From Dolomedes plantarius (taxonomy: Eukaryota; Arthropoda; Arachnida; Araneae; Dolomedidae): DNA of 64,000 nt. Made by a program: the position numbers and the translations under genes. Where the stretch lies: NCBI GenBank assembly GCA_907164885.2, contig OU015492.1, forward strand, positions 203,800,297-203,864,296, written 5' to 3'. Positions 21,813-32,285 of this stretch are shown here, piece by piece (position 1 is the first letter of the stretch; each line of letters begins with the position of its first letter). Below the pieces are notes generated by a model that saw only the letters and a program-made list of their open reading frames with translations, was not told the DNA's origin and made no database searches.

Positions 21813-21991
21813 AAAATAGGAAACTGTCCATAAGAAATTTTCTATGGTCCATGCATAAGCGGACTGTATTTTGAAATAAACACAGCAGAAATTAACAACA
21901 ACAACAAGTATTGTTTAAAAAATAGGAAACTGTCTATAAGAAACTTTCTGTCGTCGATGTATAAGCGAACTGCATTTCGAAATAAACAGAG
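21813..21991 (+). repeat. Two diverged ~74-bp repeats
   Basis: AAAAAATAGGAAACTGTC begins both copies (21813 and 21917), and both end in AAATAAACA with roughly ten differences between. An (AAC)n tract lies between them. The layout resembles the duplicated 3' tail of a retroelement. Confidence 0.6.
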
Positions 21992-22451
21992 ATGATGTTC
22001 CTATTGATCTTTATAAAAGTTCAACCCTATGCACATATATAAAAAAGCTATGTTATGTACTTACATTTTAACTTTTAACACTTACTTTTAACATAACACT
22101 TACATTTTAACCCAATTACTTACACTGTAATTGGGATGAATGCATTCATAAATATTTCTGCAGCTTATTACAATTACAGAGACATTCTTATTTTATTAAA
22201 GTTTAAAAGTGGTCGAGTACGCAATATCTGAAACAATCTGTAACACATGGAATCTGAACAATTCTTTAGCCATCACACCTGTTTAAAGCTAGTTGCTGGA
22301 ATTATATAATTTCTCGACAATGTGCCGCATTTCAGTTTTCTTCATTTTTCATAAAATTTCCTTGACCATGATGAAATGTGCCCATGTTTTTTTTGCTATG
22401 AGAGTTTGGCGATTACCTGACGACTACGAAAACTTATAGAGTTTTCTTAGG
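21992..22451. other. AT-rich region without recognised genes
   Basis: Nothing recognisable. Confidence 0.4.
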
Positions 22452-22884
22452 GGCACTCTATTTGAATTTGATACAAACACAGTTTATACATGAAACAATG
22501 TTTATTGAATTCGTTGCACATATAAAATTTGCTTTTACAACAATAAGCATACGTACTACTTGTACGGAATATATATATTAACATTCAATAGAAATACTCT
22601 TTGTAAATACTCACAAACCAGCAGAGAGTCAAACCAGCAGTACTGCCACGTAAACGTTGGGCCCCCTAAGCACTAGCGCAGGATAGCACCTGGAGTTGCT
22701 TACCTCGTAGCTCCCTCTCGCTTATATATCAACTTTAACAACCTTTTTTCAACCTTTTTATTAATCAAGCTGCTTGGTATTTATACCAAGCGCGTATGCC
22801 GAAATTAGCATATCTCAAGCAGCTTCTTTAATTCATTCACTCAAAAGTTCGATTCTTGTGAATCGAATCTTATGTTACCTTACA
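22452..22884 (-). mobile_element. LTR family E, truncated copy
   Basis: Homologous to the solo LTRs at 23896, 40153, 40261 and 43849. It keeps the LTR start (CCTTACA on the plus strand at 22878-22884) but lacks about 52 bp at the other end. It contains GGTATAAATACC (reverse-complemented), a TATA-like promoter, and AATAAAC followed by ATTGTTTCATG, a polyadenylation-like signal. It is closest to the outer LTR at 40153. Confidence 0.75.
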
Positions 22885-22950
22885 AACTGTCTAATGTATA
22901 GGCTTTATAGGCAATTACAAATAACGCAAGTCATCCGTAGTAATAGATGA

Positions 22951-23178
22951 AGATGGCTTGGCCATGTTTGGAGAAGCTCGGAAGATAATCCTACTAAGAT
23001 CTTGAACTTTAAAAAACCTGAGGGATCCCGAGCTAGAGGTAGACCCTTGACTAGATGGTTAAGTGGAAAAAGACTTTGAAAGTTAAAAATTGGAGAGGAG
23101 TCGTCTCAGATTAGAAGACGCTGGAAGGAGACGCGTGGTTGAGGCAGCCAGGGCGTGTAAGGGGCTGTTATGCTTGTG
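22951..23178 (+). pseudogene. LINE reverse-transcriptase ORF tail
   Basis: The reading frame gives RWLGHVWRSS, then GSRARGRPLTRWL. After a stop and a shift it gives RRRVVEAARACKGL, ending in TGA near 23176. The order 'RWLGH...GRPxxRW...W...VxxA' is the conserved C-terminal tail of many non-LTR retrotransposon polyproteins. Only this tail is present, as expected of 5'-truncated LINE insertions. The clade cannot be assigned from so little. Confidence 0.72.
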
Positions 23179-23895
23179 AAGAAGAAAACTGTCTAAACTT
23201 TCGACTGATGTAAATCCACCCCTGATGTTTAAAGTTTTTCATTTAGTATTGCAAGAATTAAAAAAAATAGCCAGGACTTATTCTAATATTCCAAGTACTA
23301 CATATACAGACATATATGTATGCATCTACACAGTGTTAAAAGTTTGTTGGTTCCCGGCAAAAGCTTTGCGGATAGAATGAAAACATGACGTGAGTTGAAT
23401 GCATAAGAGTAGCAAGATATGTTGTTGACTTGGACACTTTACAACTTTGGTGACAGTAATAAACGGGATGTGAATACGCGAAATCTAAAGTGGTAGGACC
23501 ACACAGCCGGTATTGTGAGCAGAATTTATGACGCCTCATGGCGCCTGTGAGCAGAGCACAATTACACGGGCAATAAAAACATAAAATAAGTAAGAGGACA
23601 GCGGCCATAAATCGAAGACCAAAGATTGAGAAGCTGGTGCATGGGGCGTTGAGAAATTTCCCAGACGAGGAGAGGGGCCCAACATAATTAAAAATGCAAA
23701 TCATAAAACATGAGCCGGCCTGTGAACTAGGTGGCTCAGCCCCCAGCACGTCAAGAGGCGGGGCTGGCGAATAGGAGGCCAAAAGGACAAGAGCCAATCA
23801 CGGAAAAGAAAAGAAATATATATACATGGTAAGAAGCTTTTTTAAGAAAGAGCCCCATGACTTAAACAAAATGAACAAGAAATTACTGAGCCACC
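23179..23895. other. Possible degraded LTR or promoter region
   Basis: 23336-23797 has a long open minus-strand frame with no recognisable domain. The segment is less AT-rich and, on the minus strand, has a TATATATA stretch near 23815 beside a GTGATTGGCT (CCAAT-type) motif, hinting at LTR/promoter origin. No paired LTR or target duplication was found. Confidence 0.25.
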
Positions 23896-24334
23896 TATAG
23901 AGACTCTATGCTCACTTCTACCCAGACCTGGGTGTATATAATTTGAAGTGGCTCTCTATTTGAATTTGAACCACACACAGTTTATACATGAAACAATGTT
24001 TATTGAATTCGTTGCACATATAATTGGCTTTACAGCAATAAGCATGCGTACTACTTGTACGGAATGTATAAACACAGCTTTCAAGAACAATATATTTTTA
24101 TACTCACGAACAGTAAGTCAAACCAGCAGTACTGCCATGTAAACTTCTGGCCCGCTAAGCACTAGCGCAGGATAACACCTTTTCAACCTTAACAACCTCT
24201 CTCTCCTTTCTCATTAATGACGCTGCGTGGTATTTATACTAAGAGCGTATGCCGAAATTAGCATATCTAAAGCAGCTTCTTTAATTCACTCAAAAGTTCG
24301 ATTCTTGTGAATCGAATCTTGTGTATACCTTACA
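23896..24334 (-). mobile_element. Solo LTR, family E (439 bp)
   Basis: On the minus strand it runs from TGTAAGGTATAC to TCTCTATA. The flanks are CACC at 23892-23895 and 24335-24338, a perfect 4-bp duplication. It carries a TATAAATA-type promoter box and AATAAA downstream, in the order expected of U3-R-U5. No internal retrotransposon sequence remains, so it is a solo LTR left by recombination. The 3' end is not the canonical CA. Confidence 0.82.
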
Positions 24335-24338
24335 CACC

Positions 24339-25290
24339 GCTTGGCCAACGAAATTACGAACTACAGAATATCGCATGCGAGAGTGAGCCATACGGAAGGA
24401 AGAAAAAGAGACGAAGTAAGCTGCTGCGTGAATTAGAAGCATCCCGAGGCAACGCAATTGATGAATCCACGAGAGTATATAAGAGATATAACGCAAATAT
24501 ATATAACTACGGCGTGGCGATGAAAGTATGCTGAAATACCAACGAGTAACCAACGAGTAAACACTACCGGAGCGAGATTTGATACAAGGTGCTATGATGA
24601 AGACGTCGATGACCAACATCCAGTGCTGACTGACCCGTGAAACAGCATAAGAGAAACATCGCAACCCAGTGTTCGCGATCCGTCCCGAGTTATCATCGAT
24701 CATTGACTTTTTAGTATCAATACAGAACTCTTTCGACGAACTCAGTGCACAGCGACTTTTAAGCATTACCGAATTTAGGTGTGCTGGTGTTGCAACGTGA
24801 GTACGCGACAGTGCCGACAACCAATGTGTGAACAACGAACTGTAATCGCCTGCATCGATCTGTTCAGACGGACCTAGTGTACCCGGACTATTGAGTATCA
24901 CCAAACCTTATGTGCGCTAGTGGTGTAGCGAGACTAAGCAACCGCGCCGGCAACCCACGGGTGAGCATTTAATTAATTATATCTATTTCACATCCCGTTA
25001 TTACATATCGCCTCTTAACCCACAAGGGTCGGCTTGCTTTATTTGTGAAGATGAAATGTTTATAAATATAATTAAATATATCATATTGGATGATTCTGTG
25101 TTTAGCACGAAGCTGTATCAGGAATCTGTAAATACATGTGTGTAAATAAAATTATATATATGTAACCTGTGTGCAGTTCCTGAGAGTTGTAACCCTTTCA
25201 TTGGTATGTGTCGAAACAGCTTTGGTCGCGATGCGACATTAGTTAATAGCTATACGTTCACAGCCTGATAACCCCACCTGGGTTATTACA
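24339..25290 (+). mobile_element. Candidate LTR / leader region
   Basis: Contains GAGTATATAAGAGATATAAC (a TATA-like box, 24473-24492), then ~650 bp downstream AAATAAAATTATATA (polyA-type signal near 25145), and ends with GGGTTATTACAGTGACAAAA, resembling an LTR end followed by a primer-binding-like segment at ~25289. No second LTR or duplication was found. The long minus-strand frame (24290-24904) has no domain and is treated as chance. Confidence 0.3.
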
Positions 25291-25496
25291 GTGACAAAAT
25301 TTGACGCCAAAAATAAATATTGATTAGTATTGCGTGGAAATGTCTCGATGGAATTTTGTTGACAACCATGGAAATATGTTGGGTGTCCTTACCCAAACCT
25401 ATAAAAACATAGTTCATATTTTACCTTACTCTACTTTTATATTTTTTGGTCACTATAGTTGATCGTACTTTCTGGGATTCATTTATAACTGTTTAA

Positions 25497-26149
25497 GGGG
25501 ACAGTGGACTTTCAAACCTAACTTTTTTTGTTTTGAATGAAATTGCTTGAAATTTGAATTTAGTATTAGTAACATAGATATGTAAAAGTGTTTAAAATTT
25601 AATGATGAAATATTAATAATTTATTAATTAGGAATTAATAACTATATCAATAATTGGACTAATTAAAAATGTCCCATGCGCATTTCTTTTGCATATAATA
25701 TGGTAATTTTTATTTACAGGATACCTTATAGAACTAACAATGAAACTTATTGCCTATTTTAAGCATTCATTAAAAACATAAAGAGAAAAAAATAATAATA
25801 GTGAAAACACCCTTTTTATTAGGCAAAATACCTATAAATCATCTTTTCATGTACAAAATTTAGAAATTCTGAGCTACGAAGCATAATTTTTTTTCAATAA
25901 GATTTATTTTAAATATAGTTAAGTATGTAAAACTTGAATTTCAAAGGAATATGATAATTAGAAATGCGCATGGGACATTTTTAATTAGGACAATTATTGA
26001 TATAATTATTAATTCATAATTCATAAATTATTAATATTTCATCATTAAATTTTAGCCACTTTTACATATCTATGGTACTAATCACATATTCAAATTTCAA
26101 GCAAATCCATTCAAAACAAAAAAGTTAGGTTTGAAAGTCCACTATCCCC
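25497..26149. mobile_element. TTAA element with ~195-bp inverted repeats (653 bp)
   Basis: Flanked by TTAA at 25493-25496 and 26150-26153. The ends read GGGGACAGTGGACTTTCAAA and, from the right, GGGGATAGTGGACTTTCAAA. Similarity continues for ~195 bp on each side to an ATGCGCAT motif. The non-repeated centre is ~270 bp and non-coding. TTAA duplications occur in piggyBac and Kolobok. The TTAAGGGGA start and long repeats favour a Kolobok-like origin (inference). Confidence 0.88.
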
Positions 26150-26239
26150 TTAAGCTATTATGAGCAATTGTACTGTTGTGTACGTATATCATTAGAAACT
26201 CAAATTTTAGTGTATTAAAGTATTTTTTACGAAGGAATA

Positions 26240-26425
26240 GGGCCTGTTCACATAGGAGGCCGTTGCGTTGCGTTAAGGAAAAGGTGACGTTAAGACGAAA
26301 ATAAACCAATCATAAGCGTTAAAAATTTCATTGCTAATCGTTTGGAGGCATATGATTGGTTTATTTTCGTCTCAACGTCATATTTTCCTTAACGCAACGC
26401 AACGGACTCCTATGTGAACAGGCCC
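26240..26425. mobile_element. Palindromic MITE (186 bp), PIF/Harbinger-like
   Basis: Inverted repeats of ~72 bp begin GGGCCTGTTCACATAGGAG and include GTTGCGTTGCGTTAAGGAAA. The loop is ~40 bp. The flanks ATA and TTA are compatible with the 3-bp TWA target of PIF/Harbinger. Transcripts would form a long hairpin. Confidence 0.82.
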
Positions 26426-26722
26426 TTAGAGTGCGATGTTTGAGTTTTAATAATAAATGCTTGTTTTAATGCAACATTACGCGTGCTCAGAATACAAAAT
26501 ACTTCGGATAAACTGAATGATCGGGAGATAAATAGCGTAAATTAGTAATTACTGAATATTTTACTTTATTTACCATTGAATTTTCTAACGTATAAAATGT
26601 TAAGTATGTTATAATGTCTTTCATTTGTATTTTCAAGAAAGGTATAGGGAGGATTAAAAGAATGCGATTAAAAGAATGCGGAATAATTGTAATAGTAACT
26701 CTGCATCGAACTCCCCCCCCCC

Positions 26723-26753
<31 letters not shown>

Positions 26754-27201
26754 AGTTTGATAATTAATACTTGTTACACTATTATCTTAAAACTTAGGGA
26801 TGGGGATTTTTTTGGTCACTATATGTATAGAAATCAGCCTATGAAGGAAATATTCGATTTAATACTTTACTACTTTTTTTGCATAAAATTGAAATTTCAC
26901 ATTCTTATCAAAAATCATCTCGGGTATATTTTAAAAATTTAAAATAAAGTATAGTCCACATACTAATAATGCTAAAACATGAACATTTAAACACACGAAC
27001 ATTTGATTTTAGGACATAACAGAACACTCTACATGCTGATACTAAAGTAACGGATTAACACACAGAACTAACACCGGAAACATGGTCACATGGCATAGTA
27101 GGTGCTGAAAAACAGAGTCTATTTGTGTGTATAGGAAGGGAGAAAAACAGTCCTTTGCATAATTAAATAAAATTACTTACGAATATATTGATAATATATC
27201 C
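26426..27201. other. AT-rich region with a C/A homopolymer pair
   Basis: A C9-A30 tract lies at about 26711-26750. The frame 26676-26942 runs through this tract and is not credible. Otherwise there is nothing. Confidence 0.5.
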
Positions 27202-27205
27202 TTAA

Positions 27206-27954
27206 GTGGACTCACTACTCTTAAATCTTTAAAACATTTGATTTTTTGAAAAAAATATATGTTAAAGTCTGATCATTTCTGAACAAAATAAAGCAAACCG
27301 CATGAAAATATTCGGCTTAGTTCCGGAGATATTGATATTCTAAATATTTAATTAATGATGAAGTTTATGGTAAGAAAAATTTTAAACTCATTTTTCTCAA
27401 AATGTAATTTTGCATCATTCCACAACTAATATCTCAAAAACTATGAAATATAATTACATGAAATTTTTATCACTGCATAGTCATGGTATTTTATTGCGTC
27501 TCAACTAGAATTATTGCAATCACTGCACATTTTGTTATTTTTTAAGGAGTAAATTAATGCAAACATTTAAGAAAATTTTAAGTATATTTTGAGCAGTTTT
27601 AAAAAAATTGAAAAAATATTTTAATGTTGAATGTTTTATGTTCGATTGAATTTTGAATTATTTATTTTAAATATAAAACACTAATTATACATTTAAGTGT
27701 AAAAATAATTTCATAGTTCTGCGCGCAAGCCAGTATACAATAAAAGTACTTAAAAAACAAAATATATCTAAAGCATTTAAAAAAAAATTATTTAAAATTA
27801 TTTGGAGAGTTGAAATTTTGTTTATTAAAATAACTATATAAATTTATCATATACATAAAATTTGGAAAAATTGGGAGTAAATTGAAGTAGTTACAAAGAG
27901 TCAAAAAGTATGAAAATATGCTTTATTTCCTCGACTTAAGGGTCGTGAGTCCCC
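27206..27954. mobile_element. TTAA element, second family (749 bp)
   Basis: TTAA flanks at 27202-27205 and 27955-27958. The left end is GTGGACTCACTACTCTTAA. The right end, reverse-complemented, is GGGGACTCACGACCCTTAA (16 of 19). The inner sequence is very AT-rich and non-coding. It is related in layout to the other TTAAG-GGAC elements here but not in body sequence. Confidence 0.72.
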
Positions 27955-27958
27955 TTAA

Positions 27959-28879
27959 GATATAAATATATTTTGAATAAAATGCTCAGTTTTTAAACTA
28001 TATTGGTATATTTATTTCGGTGTATTTTCTTTCCATGTGTGTTTATACGAACAGGCCCATACATGCATTTACTTTTTCTACCTCTGATTATTGTTTCTGA
28101 GAAAAAGAGAATAAATTTCCCTCTCTGCATAATGGGAAATATGAGACGCAACGAAACACGTAGGTGTTATTTGTTCGTAATGTTCAATCGTATGTAACAA
28201 AAGGCTCACGTAATGCCGAGACAGTCACACACAAAACAACAACAACAAAAACATCTTTAATAGCCTTTTCAACGTAATCAATAGCAACTAATGTATTAAA
28301 TATCCACTTCAGTACTAAGAGGATATGATGTGATTAATTCTAGGTTATCTTTCTTAGATAGACAGTACCTACAAAACACACACAAAACCACAAGCTCGCT
28401 CGGATAAATCACACGCGGGTATGGATGGGAAATATCAGCGTTGTCATGTTAGACCTAACGTAGAAAAACGCATTCCGGTTTTTCTGGTTGGATCCATAAG
28501 AAAAAAGAATGCTAGAAGTAGGTTTTTGAACATATTCTCGTATCTCTTTTAATTTTTGCTAATTTCTACAAATTAAACCACTTTTTCTGATTAATTATAG
28601 CTTTGAATCATTGTTTACAATTTTGCTTTGTGAATATTGGCTTTTGAGGCCAAATTTACCTCTGGAGGTGCGGGGTCAGGTGTTCCGGTCTCGGCAGTTT
28701 TCTCGGTTCTAAATTATGGGACCGGCTTGTAGGGGGTAATGCTGGCCACCTATACGGTGTCCCCTTAAATAAATGGCCAACAGTCAAGCCTGCAAGTGTA
28801 TTGGATTAAGTTCCAAAACTGCCATAAGTAACAACAACCTTGTGAATATTTTTAGATACTGTAAGACTTTCCTATGATA
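27959..28879. other. Region without recognised genes; possible SINE at 28655-28825
   Basis: 28655-28825 is GC-richer, reads GGTGTCCCCTTAAATAAATGG and ends near (AAC)n. It resembles a SINE body and tail, but no A and B boxes were found. An (AAC)n tract is also at ~28240. Confidence 0.35.
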
Positions 28880-29100
28880 ATTTTGCTTCTCAGTCGCTCA
28901 CTTCGTATAGTGGTCGGAGGTAAAAGCTGCTACGGCGTGGTACTGGGTTACGAATCCTGGCCAAGGCATGGGTATTTCTATACTGTACCCTCATAGGGAG
29001 TAACGCTGGATCACTCATTGGATGCTCCCAGGATGAAGTAGCCATCGAATCTCACTGTGTATAAGGGCGAATGTCCTCAGTGCGAGCTACTACTAACTTT
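28880..29100 (+). mobile_element. tRNA-derived SINE
   Basis: An A-box-like TAGTGGTCGGAGG and a B-box-like GGGTTACGAATCC (28944-28956) sit about 40 bp apart, as in a degraded tRNA head. A body follows with ACCCTCATAGGGAGTAACGC. The CATAGGG motif recurs in the SINE at the right edge of the window (63893-64000), suggesting one family. Confidence 0.55.
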
Positions 29101-31045
29101 TGCTGTTCATAATCCTGATATGTGTAGAAACATAGCATAAGACGCTAACCACCTATTCTCAATGGCATATTTTCTGATTATAAAATAATGCTGTTTGCCC
29201 CTCAGTGCTGCTTTTTGCTAATGTAGTTTTTGCTGAAATTAGGCCTTACGGTCTTTCAGCTTTGGAGATTTTGACATTGATATGTGCCTTGTTGTCAAGT
29301 TCATTAAAATTTTCATCAACATCTGATGAAGTACGTTCCTTGATAGACATGCTTCATCGATGAGGAAATTTATTCTTGAAGATTACATAGTAAATCCCCT
29401 TGTAGCTTATATGAGCCAAATGTCATACGTTGCATTAGTTCCAAATTTGTTGTATTCGAATGGACTATAGACTAATAAATTACATCAAAACCATTGTCGA
29501 CCATACGACACACGAATTAATAACAATTTTATCTACTTAGAAGATTTTATTTACTTAAAAGAATTATCTACAATACTAATGTATGAACAAAATCAATACA
29601 TGAAACATCGACTATACAATGTGCGAGCGTAACAAACTTTTTTATGCAACAAGCGATTTCAAACAAATTCTAATATCTTTTAGTTTACGATGCCAACATA
29701 AGAAATAAAAACTATGATACCTATATTTGTATTCTTTCAAGAGCGCGTTTGGCGATTGCCAACATATCCATTGGCGTCAACATAGCTCTTTTGCTTTTCA
29801 CGGTTTAAGGTGGGATTTGATTCTACCCTTACAATGCTTACAAGACCTTGTGTCATTCTTAAGTCAAATAACTTCATTTTACTCAACGGATATTCTTCTG
29901 GCGGTATCTTTATTAGATATTTATATCGATTTCTTAAGAAGAAGAATGTTAAAACCTGTATCAAAATAAGATGTTTTAAAAGAAAATAGAATGATGGTTA
30001 TTGTGCTCATTTACCTGCATTGATCCTTCCAAAACAGGTAGTTTCACTCTTGACAGGTAGTTAGTTTATTTGTTTAGAGCAATTCTCTATCCTCCTCCCT
30101 TTTGTTGTAACTACTGGCATCTAAAGTCTTGAAATGTAAGTAAAAATTTATAGAAACTGTTAATAGACAGCCAAAAACATCTAATGTTCAACTGCCTGTT
30201 AAAAATTAGACTTAAACGTTCAATTAATTTATTTAAAAAAGGGGGTAAATTAATAAAATTTTAACATTTACTCATCAATTCAATTAGAAGGAAAATTAGA
30301 AAGCTAAACTAACAACCCAGAAAAAAAAATGTAAAAACACCGTGGCCTTGGTTTTTGTCTATCAAAGAAAAAAAATTCTTAAACTGTCTTTCATTTTTAT
30401 AATGAATTAAACGTTTAAATAAACAGAAATTAAAATGTATTTCATTTGGGATATCTTTTGAACATATTATTACTAATTATAAAGATTTATTTTTAATCTA
30501 ATACAAACAATAAATAAAGCAAAAAGTAGGTTACACAAAAAATTGAAAATAATTCAAAGAGATTTAAAAGAATTTTTGTCAATATGCCTTTCAAAATTCA
30601 TCAGTTCTTTGTACATCAAAGAAATAGTGATAAAAAATTGTTGAAGGGAGATTGAACGGATACGGTGGACTAATAGGCCAAATAAAATTTGTTTTGTTTT
30701 GGGATAAAGCAAATTGTCTAGCCTCCGTCTACGTTTAATTTCCTTCCATTATGTTTTGATTTTCTTTTCAATGTGTTTCATCCTATTAGCAATTAGTCGG
30801 TTTTTTTATTGGCTTGAAGCTTTTGTAAATTCTTCTTAGGTAGTTTGGTATGCGTAACGTCACCGCAGAGTTATATGATGTGAAAATATCTGCTTCAGGG
30901 CAACAGAAGGTTTGTGTATCTTATCTGAAATCTTCCGACTTCATTGATAAATTTCATTACAGTTTGATGTTACTGGTATTATAGCAAAGTAAATTTGCCT
31001 GAAGGTAGGATCGAATAGATACTTAAAGAAAAGGCTGGGGGTCAC
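29101..31045. other. AT-rich region without recognised genes
   Basis: No element ends or protein motifs are recognised. The frames 29727-29969 (plus) and 29737-29964 (minus) overlap each other and look like chance. Confidence 0.5.
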
Positions 31046-31478
31046 TTGTTAAAATAATTACAAGATAAAAATAACTTTTTATGTACCATGTTTTTAAATT
31101 TTCTGCTGAATCATATAAAATTGACAATTCTATGTATTAATAAATACATTTAAAAAATTTGTTGATGAATTATCCCATCAACTTGAAAGAAGATGAAAAT
31201 AATTTGAAGTTAACTTGCGTTTAACTTTTCGGTCCCGTCCCGGCCGATAGATGGCTGCACCAGTCTACAAAGCAAAATTAACTGAAAATGAATTCAATTC
31301 TGCTCAAAGATGGCTAAAAGTATTAAAATAATGCATTGTCATCGTGTTCTGAGCTATTATTTAAAAAAGTTTCAAATGTCTAGCTAGTCGGGAAGTTAGT
31401 TAAAAATCGATTGCAAGATTTGTACGGGACAAACACACACACAAACAAACAAAAAGAAAGCGAATTAATAAAACATGG
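31046..31478 (-). repeat. Repeat A, copy 3
   Basis: Full-length copy in reverse orientation: CCATGTTTTATTAATTCGC at the right edge through the GTGCAGCCATCTATCGGCC core to AAAAACATGGTACAT, then TTATCTTGTAATTAT on the left. It allows comparison with copy 1 to define the family ends. Confidence 0.75.
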
Positions 31479-31680
31479 AAAAAGTGTATTCAAATCAGCA
31501 TTTTGTGCCATTGGCCTCAAAAAGAAAATGGGTAAGATATGATGGAAAAACATAATTCCTCAGATTTGCCGAGAGAATTCGGTTGGTGGATTACGAATCT
31601 CGAGTTTGAGGACGCCAGTTCGATCATTGTCCCTTGTACAAAGTACCCGATTGTTACAAAGTTTTTTTTTTATGTATAAA

Positions 31681-31765
31681 CTAGCTGAAAACCCTCACTT
31701 CGCTACGGAGTACATTCAAATTAAATACAACGGTCAATGTATGCAACTAATGCTAATATATATAT

Positions 31766-31817
<52 letters not shown>

Positions 31818-32285
31818 TATATATACAGTGGAATCTCGATCGATCGTTTTCGGATCCATCGTTTTTCCGTATGTGTCGTTCATTTTATCCAGTCCCAAAG
31901 ATCATATTGCTTTGTTATGTTTTCGCATCTATCGTTTTCCCGCATTTATCGTTCATTTCAATCGGTCCCTTGAAAAACGATAGATCGAGATCCACTGTAC
32001 ATGTATATATATATATATATAATAAATACGACGATCAATGTATACAATTGATGTAAAAAAACTAAAAAAATATATTTATAAAAAAATCGGAACGCATAAT
32101 TTTATAGACAAAATAATGTAGAAGAAAATATTCAAATTAAATCTAATAGAATACTAAAGAATATAGTACAGTTAATATAGTACAGTTTGAGGAACATAAT
32201 ATCTTTTACTGTATTTTAATATGTCCAATCGTCTGCCTCATTAGCAAGAAAAAATTATTTTTTTTTGTCTATTTAGTTGTTAGTG
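31681..32285 (-). mobile_element. Helitron B, 5'-truncated copy
   Basis: The left edge, reverse-complemented, reads TACTCCGTAGCGAAGTGAGG then TTTTCAGCTAG followed by T, the family's hairpin-plus-CTAG 3' end. It continues right through the ATTGACCGTTGT motif, CA/TA microsatellites and TAGACAAAATAATG. The 5' terminus is missing. A pogo-type MITE is inserted in its TA tract at 31826. Confidence 0.75.
31826..31997. mobile_element. Pogo/Tigger-type MITE (172 bp), copy 1
   Basis: Flanked by TA on both sides. The inverted ends are CAGTGGAATCTCGATC and, from the right, CAGTGGATCTCGATC. The interior repeats TCGTTTTC/CATCGTTTT blocks. CAGT-GGAA-CTCGAT ends at TA targets resemble pogo/Tigger elements. 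A second copy at 51057-51229 is about 95% alike by eye. Confidence 0.88.

Noticed and set aside
23336..23797. 153-aa minus-strand open frame
   Set aside because: No recognisable domain, signal or neighbour; probably chance in a less AT-rich segment.
24290..24904. 204-aa minus-strand open frame
   Set aside because: No domain, serine/tyrosine/arginine-rich shadow of a region with plus-strand LTR-like signals, and it runs into the neighbouring solo LTR.
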